Shown here: piece by piece, positions 53,385 to 62,083 of the stretch
Numbering within the stretch: the first letter of the stretch is position 1
Layout of the letters: the number at the start of each line of letters is the position of its first letter
Assembly (NCBI RefSeq): GCF_900215535.1
Contig: NZ_OCND01000007.1
Location: 186,001-250,000, forward strand
Length of the DNA: 64,000 nucleotides
Direction of reading: 5' to 3'
DNA from: Pseudoxanthomonas wuyuanensis
Lineage (GTDB): Bacteria > Pseudomonadota > Gammaproteobacteria > Xanthomonadales > Xanthomonadaceae
Made by a program: the position numbers and the translations under genes
The notes under the pieces: model-generated
Seen by the model: the letters and a program-made list of their open reading frames with translations, nothing else
What the model was told of the DNA's origin: nothing
The model's database searches: none

Positions 53385-54683
53385 CTACGCGGAAAGTGCG
53401 GTTTCCGCCAACCGGGTACCCACCGCGAGGCTTTCCGAAATCGAGCGATCCTCGGGGTAGTAATACGCGGTGTCGGCCATGAAGAAGCCCTCCACCGGCG
53501 TACGCATCGGCGGCAGCGTGTCCTGGAATCCGGGAGGGCAGATGGTCTGTGCGAACTCGTAGCGATGGCAGTGGCTGGCGACCACCCACTCCGGCTGGAA
53601 TCCGGGATTCAGCCGCGACAAGTAGCCGATCACCTCGGCGATCAAGGCGTCGTTGGAGAGCGACCACTTCGGATGCGTCTTGGGCATGTAGAAGGGCGCG
53701 TACAGGATGCTGTCGCCAGAGTGCTGGCCGGGATTGAGATTGCTGTACTCGATGACCCCGGGAATGGCGATATCCGGGTCGCTGATGTTCATCCAGAAGT
53801 TGGGGCTGATGGGCTGCGTCAGTTTCAGGATCACGCAGGCTACCGGGATATTGTGGATTGCGCGAATCGCATCGGCGAACTCCGCGGGTAGCCCCGGCAC
53901 CATGGTAGGCACGTACGGAAGCGGAGCGGTCGACAATACGCCATCATAGGGTTTGAAGGTCCCGCCACTTCGTACGCCGGCGACTTTGCCATCGACACTG
54001 ACGACCTCGTCGATGCCGCTGGACAACAGAATGCGGCCACCGCGTTCGGTGATGTTGGCGGTCATCGCCTGTAACAGTGTGGCCGAACCGCCTTCCAGGT
54101 AGCCGAGGCTTTCGTGCATCAGGTTACGGCGAGACAACGCGATTCGCTTGATGCGGGTGCCTATCCAACTGGCGGACAGGTTGTCCGCATACTCGAAGAA
54201 CTTGAGATGGAATGCGTTTCGCCACAGTACCTCGTAGGCGCGCGCGCCTACCCAGCGGCGGATCCATTGGGTGGCGTTGGCCCGATCCAGCTGGCGCCAG
54301 TCGCTGATGCCTTTGGTGTACATGACATGCGCCGCATAACGGATCTTGTCCACCACGCTAAGATGCGGAAAGCGCAGTAGCGCCGCCGGATTCCCCCAAG
54401 GATACAAGGTTCCGTTGTAGAAATAGCCCATCCTGGTGTCGGTCCAGTGCAATCTGTCCGACAGCTTCAGCCGCGCCAGCAGATCGAACAGCGGTTGATC
54501 GGTTTTGCAGATGAAATGGTAATAGCGTTCTATCTGCAGACCATCGAAATCGAAGCTGGCGGACATGCCGCCGATGCGGTCGTCGCGTTCGTAGATATCG
54601 ACCTGATGGCCACTATCGAGCAGTGCGATGGCGGCCATAAGGCCCATCGGACCAGAACCGATGACGGCGTAATGGGAACTCAT
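53385..54683 (-). CDS. FAD/NAD(P)-binding oxidoreductase (amine-oxidase/PPOX-like)
   Basis: This 432-residue flavoprotein has an N-terminal dinucleotide-binding motif 'YAVIGSGPMGLMAAIALLDS' and second-strand Glu-Arg 'DIYERDDRIGGMSASF'. The C-terminal FAD closure is 'EGFFMADTAYYYPEDRSISE'. It resembles protoporphyrinogen-oxidase-like or UDP-galactopyranose-mutase-like enzymes placed in polysaccharide clusters. The substrate is unknown. It lies between two polytopic protein genes in the arabinose cluster. Confidence 0.85.
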   Translation of the reverse strand: MSSHYAVIGSGPMGLMAAIALLDSGHQVDIYERDDRIGGMSASFDFDGLQIERYYHFICKTDQPLFDLLARLKLSDRLHWTDTRMGYFYNGTLYPWGNPAALLRFPHLSVVDKIRYAAHVMYTKGISDWRQLDRANATQWIRRWVGARAYEVLWRNAFHLKFFEYADNLSASWIGTRIKRIALSRRNLMHESLGYLEGGSATLLQAMTANITERGGRILLSSGIDEVVSVDGKVAGVRSGGTFKPYDGVLSTAPLPYVPTMVPGLPAEFADAIRAIHNIPVACVILKLTQPISPNFWMNISDPDIAIPGVIEYSNLNPGQHSGDSILYAPFYMPKTHPKWSLSNDALIAEVIGYLSRLNPGFQPEWVVASHCHRYEFAQTICPPGFQDTLPPMRTPVEGFFMADTAYYYPEDRSISESLAVGTRLAETALSA

Positions 54684-54690
54684 GAGCGGA

Positions 54691-55905
54691 TCATTCCTTC
54701 GGTGGAAGCGTCAACGTCCATGGACGCGGGTGTATGTCAATGACCGCTTCGCGGTCGGCGGGAAGCGAGCGCGTAGCTTCTGTCCAGTGAATATCTGGTA
54801 ACGGAGCGCGTACGAGGTGACTGCGGTTATTCGCCGCGACCAGTACGACACACAGCACGATCGCCATCAGCGCACGGCTGCCACCTAACCACGCGAAGCG
54901 GCTGAGTGCGATGTGTGCCGATAACCAGAACATCACCTTGAACAGGACGAAATACCGATCCCCCACCCCCAGCACGTCGGCCATCAGTTTTGGCTTGATG
55001 GAGCCAAACGCGATTTGTAGCAGTGCCACTCCGCAGGAAATTACGATCAGTCCCTTCAGGCGTGCAGACAGGTTCCCATGCAGTATCAGCAGCAGAATCA
55101 GCACAAGCAAGCCAAGAAAAAGGATTGCGGGCATCAGCCTCATGCCGAAGGTATGGGTCTGCGACATTCCTGCTATTGCTGACAGGATGGTATGCAGAGA
55201 AAACTCGACTGGCTTCTGTCCGGAAGCTGACAACGCTACGCCGATCTGGGTCAGCCCGCCGGCCCATAGCGCGATCAGTCGCCACGGATCCAACGCCGAA
55301 ACGAACGAAGAGACCCAGGACGTCAATTGCCAGCGCTGTGGAAGCCTGCTCGCTGCCAGCAACACAGCATGCATCGCCAGCATCATTGCCGAGAAAGGCC
55401 CAGTCAGTGCGCCACCAAGAACCAGTACGGGCATTATCCAACGCAGGTGCGAGGCCGACGCGGGCAGGAAGCAAGCCGCCAGCAGGAAGAACTGGACGAA
55501 CCACTGGCTATTGGTCAGCGTGCCGAATACTTCTCCGTTGGTCGGCGTAAGGAACAGTCCAAGGAAGGCAACCAGCGCAAGCGATACAGAACTCAAACGC
55601 TGCAGAAAATAGGCGATACTCGCAGAGGCGACAACCAGCGCGGTTAGATTGTAGAGCGCCGGTGCAAGCCCTATCGGGAAGAACGAAGCCAGCCACGCGG
55701 CCACTCGCGGAAGCAGATGGTAGTAGCCGGCGTAGGGAACCAGAATCCGTGGCCATTCGTGATTCCACTGCTGTTTAAAGAAGATGACCGCGTCTTCCGC
55801 CCAGAACTGCGGGTTGAGGTATGCATCCGGGCTTTTAAGGAAGAATGCCCCCATGCATAGCAGGAAGACTGCCAACCATCGTCTATATGCTGATTGTTGC
55901 TGCAT
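54691..55905 (-). CDS. Polytopic membrane protein, GT-C-like
   Basis: This 404-residue protein has about nine to ten hydrophobic helices. The first loop contains 'LNPQFWAEDAVIFFKQQWNH', where Glu-Asp is positioned like the acidic motif of GT-C sugar transferases. Then 'PYAGYYHLLPRVAAWLASFF' follows. The end is soluble (PLPDIHWTEATRSLPADREA). The ATG at 55905 follows the preceding gene by two bases. The neighbouring polytopic gene (55908) has a similar layout, so the cluster holds three such proteins. Function is inferred only. Confidence 0.72.
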   Translation of the reverse strand: MQQQSAYRRWLAVFLLCMGAFFLKSPDAYLNPQFWAEDAVIFFKQQWNHEWPRILVPYAGYYHLLPRVAAWLASFFPIGLAPALYNLTALVVASASIAYFLQRLSSVSLALVAFLGLFLTPTNGEVFGTLTNSQWFVQFFLLAACFLPASASHLRWIMPVLVLGGALTGPFSAMMLAMHAVLLAASRLPQRWQLTSWVSSFVSALDPWRLIALWAGGLTQIGVALSASGQKPVEFSLHTILSAIAGMSQTHTFGMRLMPAILFLGLLVLILLLILHGNLSARLKGLIVISCGVALLQIAFGSIKPKLMADVLGVGDRYFVLFKVMFWLSAHIALSRFAWLGGSRALMAIVLCVVLVAANNRSHLVRAPLPDIHWTEATRSLPADREAVIDIHPRPWTLTLPPKE

Positions 55906-55907
55906 CA

Positions 55908-57509
55908 CTATTCGTCTTCCTCGCACTGTGATGCGTCGATGAACAGATAGTCAGTCGGGCTGTGATAGGTATGCAACGTGCTTACCGGAATGCCGCTGAA
56001 TGTGGACGCGATGGTGTCGACGATCCGGAAGCGTGCGGGCAGATCGCGCAGGAACCGGCTAGACCAGTCGTCATTGAAGGTGCTGACGCTGTACAGCGCG
56101 CATGTCTCTCCTTTCGGATAACGCTTGGCATGCACATCAGCGAAGGACAGACGCGAAAGAGAGGTTGCGCCAATACGAATCATGACCTCGCCGCTGAACG
56201 CTTCCCGGGACTCGCGCATCGCCAAGTAGGGGCGCCTGTCGAAGAAGGCAGCCAAGTCGCGCGTCACCAGGAAGGCGGATGACCAGCAGAACAGCAACAA
56301 AAATGCTGACAATACTGCTTGCGGCCAACTGCTCCAGATGGGTTTCGGCAGCCATCGTCCTAGCCATTGGACGAGGTTGTCCAGACCGACGATGGCGATG
56401 ATCACGAATGACGGGAGCAGTAGGCTGAAGTTGCGCTCAAAGAACACCTTCTGCAGCAGGAAGCCTCCCAGTGTGATTATCAGGATGGCTAGGTAGGCGT
56501 ATTTGGCGGAGTTCAGGCCTTTGCCCACGTATCCTGCCAAGTGCAGCAATAGCGGCAACGCACCCAGCGCGGCCAGGTAATAGCCGGCTATGGCTGCTCC
56601 TTGGGAAAACATGCCGGCCTCGATGCGACCGTGCGGGGGATGTCCGACTGCATATTGGCGCTGTAACGCCTGAAGGCCATCCAGGTAGCCAGCGGGATCG
56701 AGCAGCGTCGCGGGTGCTCCGATGACGAATCCAACCATCAATCCAACAGTTGCCAATGCGATGATCAACCCGAGCGTTGTGATGCGGACACCATGGTCTC
56801 GCGAGTGAGACCACTGGTCGACAACAATGGGTATCAGGAACAATGCAGTGACCGCGTAGGTGATCTTGATCGAAGCCAGAAACCCAGACAGCAGTGCGAC
56901 TGCTGTCAGCGCGATGGACCTTCTCACCGTCGTCATCGGGCGTAGCAGGCAGATCGCGAAACACAGGGTGAAGCAGAAGGTCGATAAGGCTTCCGGTCTG
57001 GCATAGTTGGCGTCCTGCAGCAATTGCGGGACGCTGGCGACTGCCAGCGCACAGGCAACGCCAGCGGGGATCCCTCGCTTGGTTGCCAGCAGAAGGAACA
57101 CCAGCAACAAGGTCAAAGTGGAGAACACCCTCGAGATTCGCCGCAATTCCACATTGAGACGTAGATCGTCGGTAAACGCATCCGGCTGGTTGAAACGTAT
57201 GATCGCGTAGGCAGCTATCAGGTAACCGGAGAAGTTATAGCGGCAGACGCGGAAATACTCCGGTAGATCGGCCTTGGCCCAGTCCGTATCCAGATCGCTA
57301 CGGGCATGCATCGACTGCAGCACTTTGACGGGAATCGCCTGATCCGGGTGGGCCCATAGATCCGCAGTCTTGTTGCGGTAGAACCCGTTGCCAAAATACA
57401 GGATCGCGAACGCGAGTGCGACAATGGTCCAGCGACGAAAAGAGGCTTTTGACGCCGTCGTGCTCGTGCCATACCAGGCTAGTATTGTGGGGGAGGTAGC
57501 ATCAGACAT
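55908..57509 (-). CDS. Polytopic membrane protein, GT39/GT-C-like
   Basis: This 533-residue protein has about ten to twelve membrane helices (such as 'WTIVALAFAILYFGNGFYRN' and 'LLLVFLLLATKRGIPAGVAC'). The first loop has 'ADLWAHPDQAIPVKVLQSMH', close to the HPDE-type acidic motif of the ArnT/PMT-like (GT-C) transferases. It ends with a soluble C-terminal region of about 140 residues. Such enzymes use polyprenyl-phosphate sugars as donors, which fits the DprE1/DprE2/UbiA genes upstream. Confidence 0.78.
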   Translation of the reverse strand: MSDATSPTILAWYGTSTTASKASFRRWTIVALAFAILYFGNGFYRNKTADLWAHPDQAIPVKVLQSMHARSDLDTDWAKADLPEYFRVCRYNFSGYLIAAYAIIRFNQPDAFTDDLRLNVELRRISRVFSTLTLLLVFLLLATKRGIPAGVACALAVASVPQLLQDANYARPEALSTFCFTLCFAICLLRPMTTVRRSIALTAVALLSGFLASIKITYAVTALFLIPIVVDQWSHSRDHGVRITTLGLIIALATVGLMVGFVIGAPATLLDPAGYLDGLQALQRQYAVGHPPHGRIEAGMFSQGAAIAGYYLAALGALPLLLHLAGYVGKGLNSAKYAYLAILIITLGGFLLQKVFFERNFSLLLPSFVIIAIVGLDNLVQWLGRWLPKPIWSSWPQAVLSAFLLLFCWSSAFLVTRDLAAFFDRRPYLAMRESREAFSGEVMIRIGATSLSRLSFADVHAKRYPKGETCALYSVSTFNDDWSSRFLRDLPARFRIVDTIASTFSGIPVSTLHTYHSPTDYLFIDASQCEEDE

Positions 57510-57512
57510 GGG

Positions 57513-58457
57513 TCAGCGCTGCAGGACGATATCGCTGTACGGTTTTGCGCAGTAGCTTTCGTACACCGCCTCTTCGAACGGCGTCTGCCGTACGCCAAAG
57601 GTTTCCCAGGTATCCACTCCGCTGAAATCGTCGCCTGCAGAAAGTGCTTTCAACTGATCGGCTGTGAACGGAGGCTTGTGGCTGAACAGCGCATAGGCGC
57701 GCAGCAGAAAAGAGAAGAAGCCAATGGGGATGTGCACGATCGCCGTCCGCAGCCGTTTGACCCGTTTGATGGTGCGAATGATGTCGACGTAGTCGATGCG
57801 GGTATCGCCGACGATGTCGTAGACACGCTTGTCCGGCTGGGTTTCGATGCAGCGCACGATGCAGCGGCAGAAGTCTCGCTCGTACAATGGTTGGCGCATG
57901 AATCTGCCGTCTCCAGGAATCGGAAACACCGGCGTCCTGGCCATGAAGCGCGACAGCCAGCCCAGGTGCTTGGGGTCGAACCAGCCGAACATCAGCGTCG
58001 GACGCAGCACGCAATACCGGACCCCGTTTTCGGCGACCAGTTGTTCCTGTGCACGCTTGGTGCGTGTGTAGTCGTCATCGGCAACCGAATTAACCACCGA
58101 CGAGCTGATGTGGACCAGAAAAGCCAAGGGTGCCCGTGCGCATGCCGAAAGCACGCGGCGAGTTGCGTCGATGTTGTTGCGTACGAACAGCTCTGGGTAC
58201 TTGCCGGTAATCTGCGCGTGCAGTTGCACGATGCATCCGGCACCGTCGAATGCGTTTTCCCATTCGCCCGGCTCGGCTAGGTCGGCCTCTAAAGTTTGGA
58301 CGGCTGGATGCAACTGCCGCAGGATGGCCAGGTTGTGCCGGTGCTTGTCGATGGCGACAAGATTGCGATAGCCCTGGGCCTCGAGTTCGACGATCAGGTT
58401 CTGGCCAACCAGTCCCGCCGCTCCTGTGATGACGATCTTGATGTTCTTGTCGGTCAT
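57513..58457 (-). CDS. NAD-dependent epimerase/dehydratase (extended SDR)
   Basis: This 314-residue enzyme has 'IVITGAAGLVGQNLIVELEA' (NAD motif), Asp in 'NLVAIDKH', 'HISSSVVNSVADDDYTRTKR' (Ser and YxxxK catalytic residues), and 'RPTLMFGWFDPKHLGWLSRF'. The end 'GFFSFLLRAYALFS' is hydrophobic. It resembles extended-SDR sugar-nucleotide epimerases but with a shorter C-terminus. It is between DprE2 and the polytopic transferase genes, with short gaps, so part of the same operon. Confidence 0.85.
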   Translation of the reverse strand: MTDKNIKIVITGAAGLVGQNLIVELEAQGYRNLVAIDKHRHNLAILRQLHPAVQTLEADLAEPGEWENAFDGAGCIVQLHAQITGKYPELFVRNNIDATRRVLSACARAPLAFLVHISSSVVNSVADDDYTRTKRAQEQLVAENGVRYCVLRPTLMFGWFDPKHLGWLSRFMARTPVFPIPGDGRFMRQPLYERDFCRCIVRCIETQPDKRVYDIVGDTRIDYVDIIRTIKRVKRLRTAIVHIPIGFFSFLLRAYALFSHKPPFTADQLKALSAGDDFSGVDTWETFGVRQTPFEEAVYESYCAKPYSDIVLQR

Positions 58458-58460
58458 GCG

Positions 58461-59198
58461 TCAGAGCTTGATGCGGCGGAACACGAATTCCGGAATGTAT
58501 TTGATGATGGCCATGATCAGCCACCAGAATCCGGGGAGATAGACGACCGCCCGGCCGCCGTCGATGGCCTTGACGATGCCGGCGGCTATCTTTTGGGGCG
58601 AGGCCCAAAGCAGGCCTTTGCGGAAATCCCGCGTCATCGGCGTGTCGACGAAGCCCGGCTTGATGGTCAGCACGTTGACCCCACTGCCTTGCAGTCGTTG
58701 CCGCAGCCCGCTGGCATAAGCGCTGACGGCAGCCTTGGCGCTCCCGTACAAATAATTGCTGGCGCGGCCACGGTCACCTGCCACCGACGAAATGACCGCC
58801 AGCGTGCCACTACCCTGCGCCTGCAGCCGCTGTGCCAGACGCGCCATCAGCGCGATAGTCGAGGTGCCATTGGTGGCGAATTCAGAAAGCGCCAGCGCCA
58901 CATCGCCCTCGCAGGCGACCTGGTTCGGCAGCGTGCCGTGGGCAATCAGCGCTATATCGATGCCACCGGCTGTCGACCAGGCGCAATCCAGCATCGCTTC
59001 GTGCGCGGCCAGGTCGTTGACGTCCATGACGTGGGTGACGATGCGGCCGCCGGTGCGCTGCGCCAAATCCGCTGCGATAGTATCCAGACGTTCCTGCGAT
59101 CTGGCCACCATAAACAGATCGCAGCCGCGTGCCGCCATCAGCCTGGCGTAGTGTTCGGCAATGGCGGAGCCTGCGCCGATAATCAGAACTCGTCTCAT
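58461..59198 (-). CDS. dprE2: DprE2-like decaprenylphosphoryl-2-keto-arabinose reductase (SDR)
   Basis: This 245-residue SDR has 'VLIIGAGSAIAEHYARLMAA' (cofactor loop), Arg in 'MVARSQERLD', 'MDVND', 'VISSVAGDRGRASNYLYGSA' (Ser, Tyr, Lys), and a hydrophobic tail with 'GFWWLIMAIIKYIPEFVFRR'. The close link to DprE1 (four-base overlap) and the pattern of the tail identify it as DprE2, which with DprE1 epimerises decaprenylphosphoryl ribose to the arabinose form. DprE2 reduces the 2-keto intermediate with NADH. Found in actinobacteria and in some proteobacteria. Confidence 0.88.
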   Translation of the reverse strand: MRRVLIIGAGSAIAEHYARLMAARGCDLFMVARSQERLDTIAADLAQRTGGRIVTHVMDVNDLAAHEAMLDCAWSTAGGIDIALIAHGTLPNQVACEGDVALALSEFATNGTSTIALMARLAQRLQAQGSGTLAVISSVAGDRGRASNYLYGSAKAAVSAYASGLRQRLQGSGVNVLTIKPGFVDTPMTRDFRKGLLWASPQKIAAGIVKAIDGGRAVVYLPGFWWLIMAIIKYIPEFVFRRIKL

Positions 59199-60502
59199 TC
59201 ATCACCCATAACCCGGCGCCACAGGCCGGAGGAAAAGCGGGGATCCACGAACGGCAGAAACTCGCGCCAGCGCGGAAACGATGCCGCGAACATCCGTGCG
59301 GACATGCGCGCGTCCTTGGCCGGGTATACCGCGCCTCCTGCTGTTGCGACAATACCGTCCAACCTCGACAGCAGGTCCAGTGTCTGCTTGCCCAGGAAAG
59401 GAAAATCCAGCGCCAGCGTGGTCCCCTGGCGCGGGAACGACAGCATACCCGGCGATGGCAGCGAACCGAATTGTTTGAGGACGACCAGAAAGGAACCCTG
59501 GCGGCTGGCGGCAATCCGTTCCAGCAATTCCGCGATGGTTGCCGGCGCGTTGGCCGGCGGCATCACGCACTGGTATTGCAGAAAGCCACGCGGACCATAC
59601 ATGCGGTTCCAATCCGCAACCGCGTCCAGCGGATAGAAGAACGGCTCGTAGTGGACGGTGCATTGCCGGGGCCGGCGCGGTGCGCGATGGAAATACAGCG
59701 TATTGAACGCCCGCAGACTCAATCGGTTCACCAGCGAGAATGGCAGCGAGAACGGCATCGCCAGACGCCGGTGCCCGGGATGCTGGCGACGGTCCGGCAG
59801 CGCGGTCGCATGGTCAGCCTGCATGAACACGCCGCGTCCCAGGCTGCTTCCCCGCGCCAGACAATCGATCCAGGCCACGGTGTACTCGCTGGATGCGGAT
59901 TGTGCCGAGAGCGCAAAGAAATCCTGCAGCCGCTCGAACCGCTGGGTCTGCGTATGCAGCCAAGGGCCGCGAATCCGGCGCAGCTGCAGCCGGACGCGGG
60001 TGATGAGTCCAGTCAGCCCGAGTCCGCCGACGGTCGCGGCGAACCAGTCCGCAGCGCTGTCCGGGCCGCAGGACAGGCGCTGGCCATCGCTCCGGAGCAG
60101 TTCCAGGCCAAGCACGTGGCGGCCGAAACTGCCGGCGACGTGGTGGTTCTTGCCATGCACATCGTTGGCGACGGCACCGCCCAGAGTAACCAGGCGGGTG
60201 CCCGGGGTGACCGGCACGAACCAGCCTTGCGGCACCACCAAGTCCAGCAGATCGGATAGCAGCATGCCCGCTTCGCATTCGACGATACCGCTTTCTGGAT
60301 CGAAGTCGATATGGCGGTCCAGGCCGCGGCCGAGCAGCAGGGAGCCGCCTGGATTCAGGCAACTGTCGCCGTAGCTGCGGCCGTTGCCGTGCGGTAGCGC
60401 CGTACCGTTGAAACGGGGCAGCGGCGCCTGCCGATCGGACAGCGCAATCAGCCGCTGCTTGGCGCGAGGGTATCGGCCCCATGAACCACCGGCCGCGGCC
60501 AT
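59195..60502 (-). CDS. dprE1: DprE1-like FAD-dependent decaprenylphosphoryl-ribose oxidase
   Basis: This 435-residue flavoenzyme oxidises the 2' hydroxyl of polyprenylphosphoryl ribose. The FAD-binding PP-type fold has 'LPHGNGRSYGDSCLNPGG' (about residue 37), 'FVPVTPGTRLVTLGGAVAND', 'VHGKNHHVAGSFGRHVLGLE', 'ATVGGLGLTGLITRVRLQLR', and 'TVAWIDCLARGSS'. Late motifs are 'FLVVLKQFGSLPSPGMLSF' and 'GGAVYPAKDARMSARMFAAS'. These match DprE1. The start ATG 60502 overlaps the HAD-UbiA stop by one base (tgatg), and the end overlaps dprE2 by four. With UbiA it makes arabinose lipid. Confidence 0.9.
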   Translation of the reverse strand: MAAAGGSWGRYPRAKQRLIALSDRQAPLPRFNGTALPHGNGRSYGDSCLNPGGSLLLGRGLDRHIDFDPESGIVECEAGMLLSDLLDLVVPQGWFVPVTPGTRLVTLGGAVANDVHGKNHHVAGSFGRHVLGLELLRSDGQRLSCGPDSAADWFAATVGGLGLTGLITRVRLQLRRIRGPWLHTQTQRFERLQDFFALSAQSASSEYTVAWIDCLARGSSLGRGVFMQADHATALPDRRQHPGHRRLAMPFSLPFSLVNRLSLRAFNTLYFHRAPRRPRQCTVHYEPFFYPLDAVADWNRMYGPRGFLQYQCVMPPANAPATIAELLERIAASRQGSFLVVLKQFGSLPSPGMLSFPRQGTTLALDFPFLGKQTLDLLSRLDGIVATAGGAVYPAKDARMSARMFAASFPRWREFLPFVDPRFSSGLWRRVMGDE

Positions 60503-61932
60503 CAGATCGCGCCGACCACGATCAGCGCGCCCAGCGCCAGTAGGCATTGGCTCATCCGATCGGTAGCCGCGAACACGACCGGATCGTCGTGCATGCCGCC
60601 GCGATGGGCGACCACCCAGACCCGGCTGATCCAGTAGAGCAGGATCGGACAAAGCAGCCACAGCAGTTGCGGGCGCGAGTAAAGCTCCAGGCTCTCGGGA
60701 CTGTTGATGTACAGCGCCAGCACAAGCACCGCGATATAGCCGCTGGCTGCGCCAAGCGATTGCAGTAGCGGCAGATCGTCGACTGCATAGCCGCGGCCAC
60801 TGGCATGGACCTTGCCGTTGGATAGTGTGATTCCCAGTTCCACGTAGCGTTTGAGCATGGCCAGACTGAGGAAGATGAACATCGAGAACGCCAGCAGCCA
60901 GAATGACAGTTCGGTGGCGATGGCCATCGCGCCGCCGATTATGCGCAGCGTGTAAAGCGCCGCCAGAATCACCACGTCCAGCATAACGATGCGCTTGAGG
61001 TGTAGCGAGTATCCGAGCGTGACCAGGTAATAGACGCCCAGTGTCAGCACGAACTGCAGATTGCAGCTCAGCGCCAGCGTGAATCCGGCCAAGGTTAGCG
61101 CAGGTGCTGCGATCAAGCCGTGCAACAGCGGCAGGTTGCCCGCCGCAAAAGGGCGCAGGCGCTTGGACGGGTGTTGCCGATCTGCGGGAAGATCCAGCAG
61201 ATCGTTCAGCACGTAGACGCCGGAAGCGCAAAGGCCGAACGCCAGGAACGCGGTCAGTGCGGCGATTACCGAGCCCGGTTCCACGAATTGGTGCGAGGCC
61301 AGCAATGGGATAAGCACCAGCAAATTCTTCAGCCATTGGTGCAGGCGGATGGCCTTGAGCCAGGTGCGGACACCGCCGCCCTGGGCGGGCAGCGTACCGG
61401 CGACTTCGCACACGCGGGCGGCGGCAGCGGCCAGCGAGGCGGTCGCATTGACGACCCAGGCCGAGCGGGCATGCCGCCAGACCTGCAGATCGATGCGCGA
61501 GTTGCCGGCATAGACGAAACCCTGTGTGCCATAACGTTCGATCAGCGCCTGCGCCTTGCGCGATCCGTTGAGATTGGATCTGCCGTCGCTGGCGATGACG
61601 GTGTCGAACAGTCCCAGGTGGCTGGCGACCGATTCCGCGAGCTCGCTGTCGGAGGCTGTGCATAGCACGCGCGGGCCAACGTGCTGGTCAGCCAGCGCGA
61701 GTACGCGCCGGTCATAAGGAAGGGACGCCGTATCCAGGCGCACACGGCTGGCGATCGCCCGTTTAAGCGCCGCCTTTCCGCGCAGCAGCCACCAGGGTAG
61801 AAGCAGCAGGTACAACGGATTGGCCCGAAGCAGCGCCAGCAGGGACTCGTACAGCAGGTCGCTCTTTAGCAGGGTTCCATCCAGATCCACGCAAAGCGGG
61901 AAGCCGGAATTCCGGATATCGGCATTGTCCAT
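60502..61932 (-). CDS. HAD-UbiA fusion: polyprenylphosphate phosphoribosyltransferase/phosphatase
   Basis: This 476-residue protein has an N-terminal HAD domain (about residues 10-170, motif I 'CVDLDGTLLKSD', later 'SDGRSNLNGSRKAQ', 'FVYAGNSRIDLQVW') and a UbiA membrane domain (about residues 185-476). The latter has the metal motif 'YVLNDLLDLPADRQHPSKRL' (NDxxDxxxD) and a second 'VDDLPLLQSLG' region. In mycobacteria Rv3806c (UbiA) transfers phosphoribose to decaprenyl phosphate, and a phosphatase removes the phosphate; here both may sit in one chain. It starts the operon with dprE1-dprE2. Confidence 0.9.
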   Translation of the reverse strand: MDNADIRNSGFPLCVDLDGTLLKSDLLYESLLALLRANPLYLLLLPWWLLRGKAALKRAIASRVRLDTASLPYDRRVLALADQHVGPRVLCTASDSELAESVASHLGLFDTVIASDGRSNLNGSRKAQALIERYGTQGFVYAGNSRIDLQVWRHARSAWVVNATASLAAAAARVCEVAGTLPAQGGGVRTWLKAIRLHQWLKNLLVLIPLLASHQFVEPGSVIAALTAFLAFGLCASGVYVLNDLLDLPADRQHPSKRLRPFAAGNLPLLHGLIAAPALTLAGFTLALSCNLQFVLTLGVYYLVTLGYSLHLKRIVMLDVVILAALYTLRIIGGAMAIATELSFWLLAFSMFIFLSLAMLKRYVELGITLSNGKVHASGRGYAVDDLPLLQSLGAASGYIAVLVLALYINSPESLELYSRPQLLWLLCPILLYWISRVWVVAHRGGMHDDPVVFAATDRMSQCLLALGALIVVGAI

Positions 61933-62083
61933 AAGGGACCGATGGCATCCATGGTGAACGACAGCCTGCGATTATAGGCGGTGTTTCTGTCTTACCCATG
62001 CCGCCAAGAGAGGGGCGACACTTCTGCGCCCCTGCCGGCTCTGTATGGCAGAGCACGCCATCGGGCGCGCTCGGTGTTTTGTA

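Noticed and set aside
59195-61663. 822-codon frame covering dprE1 and beyond
   Set aside because: Only the part from 60502 downward encodes DprE1; above this the HAD-UbiA protein in another frame has full motifs.
62038-62054. Small hairpin gctctg-tatgg-cagagc between the island and grxD
   Set aside because: Six base pairs without T-run; not strong enough to call a terminator, and not found at the left junction.
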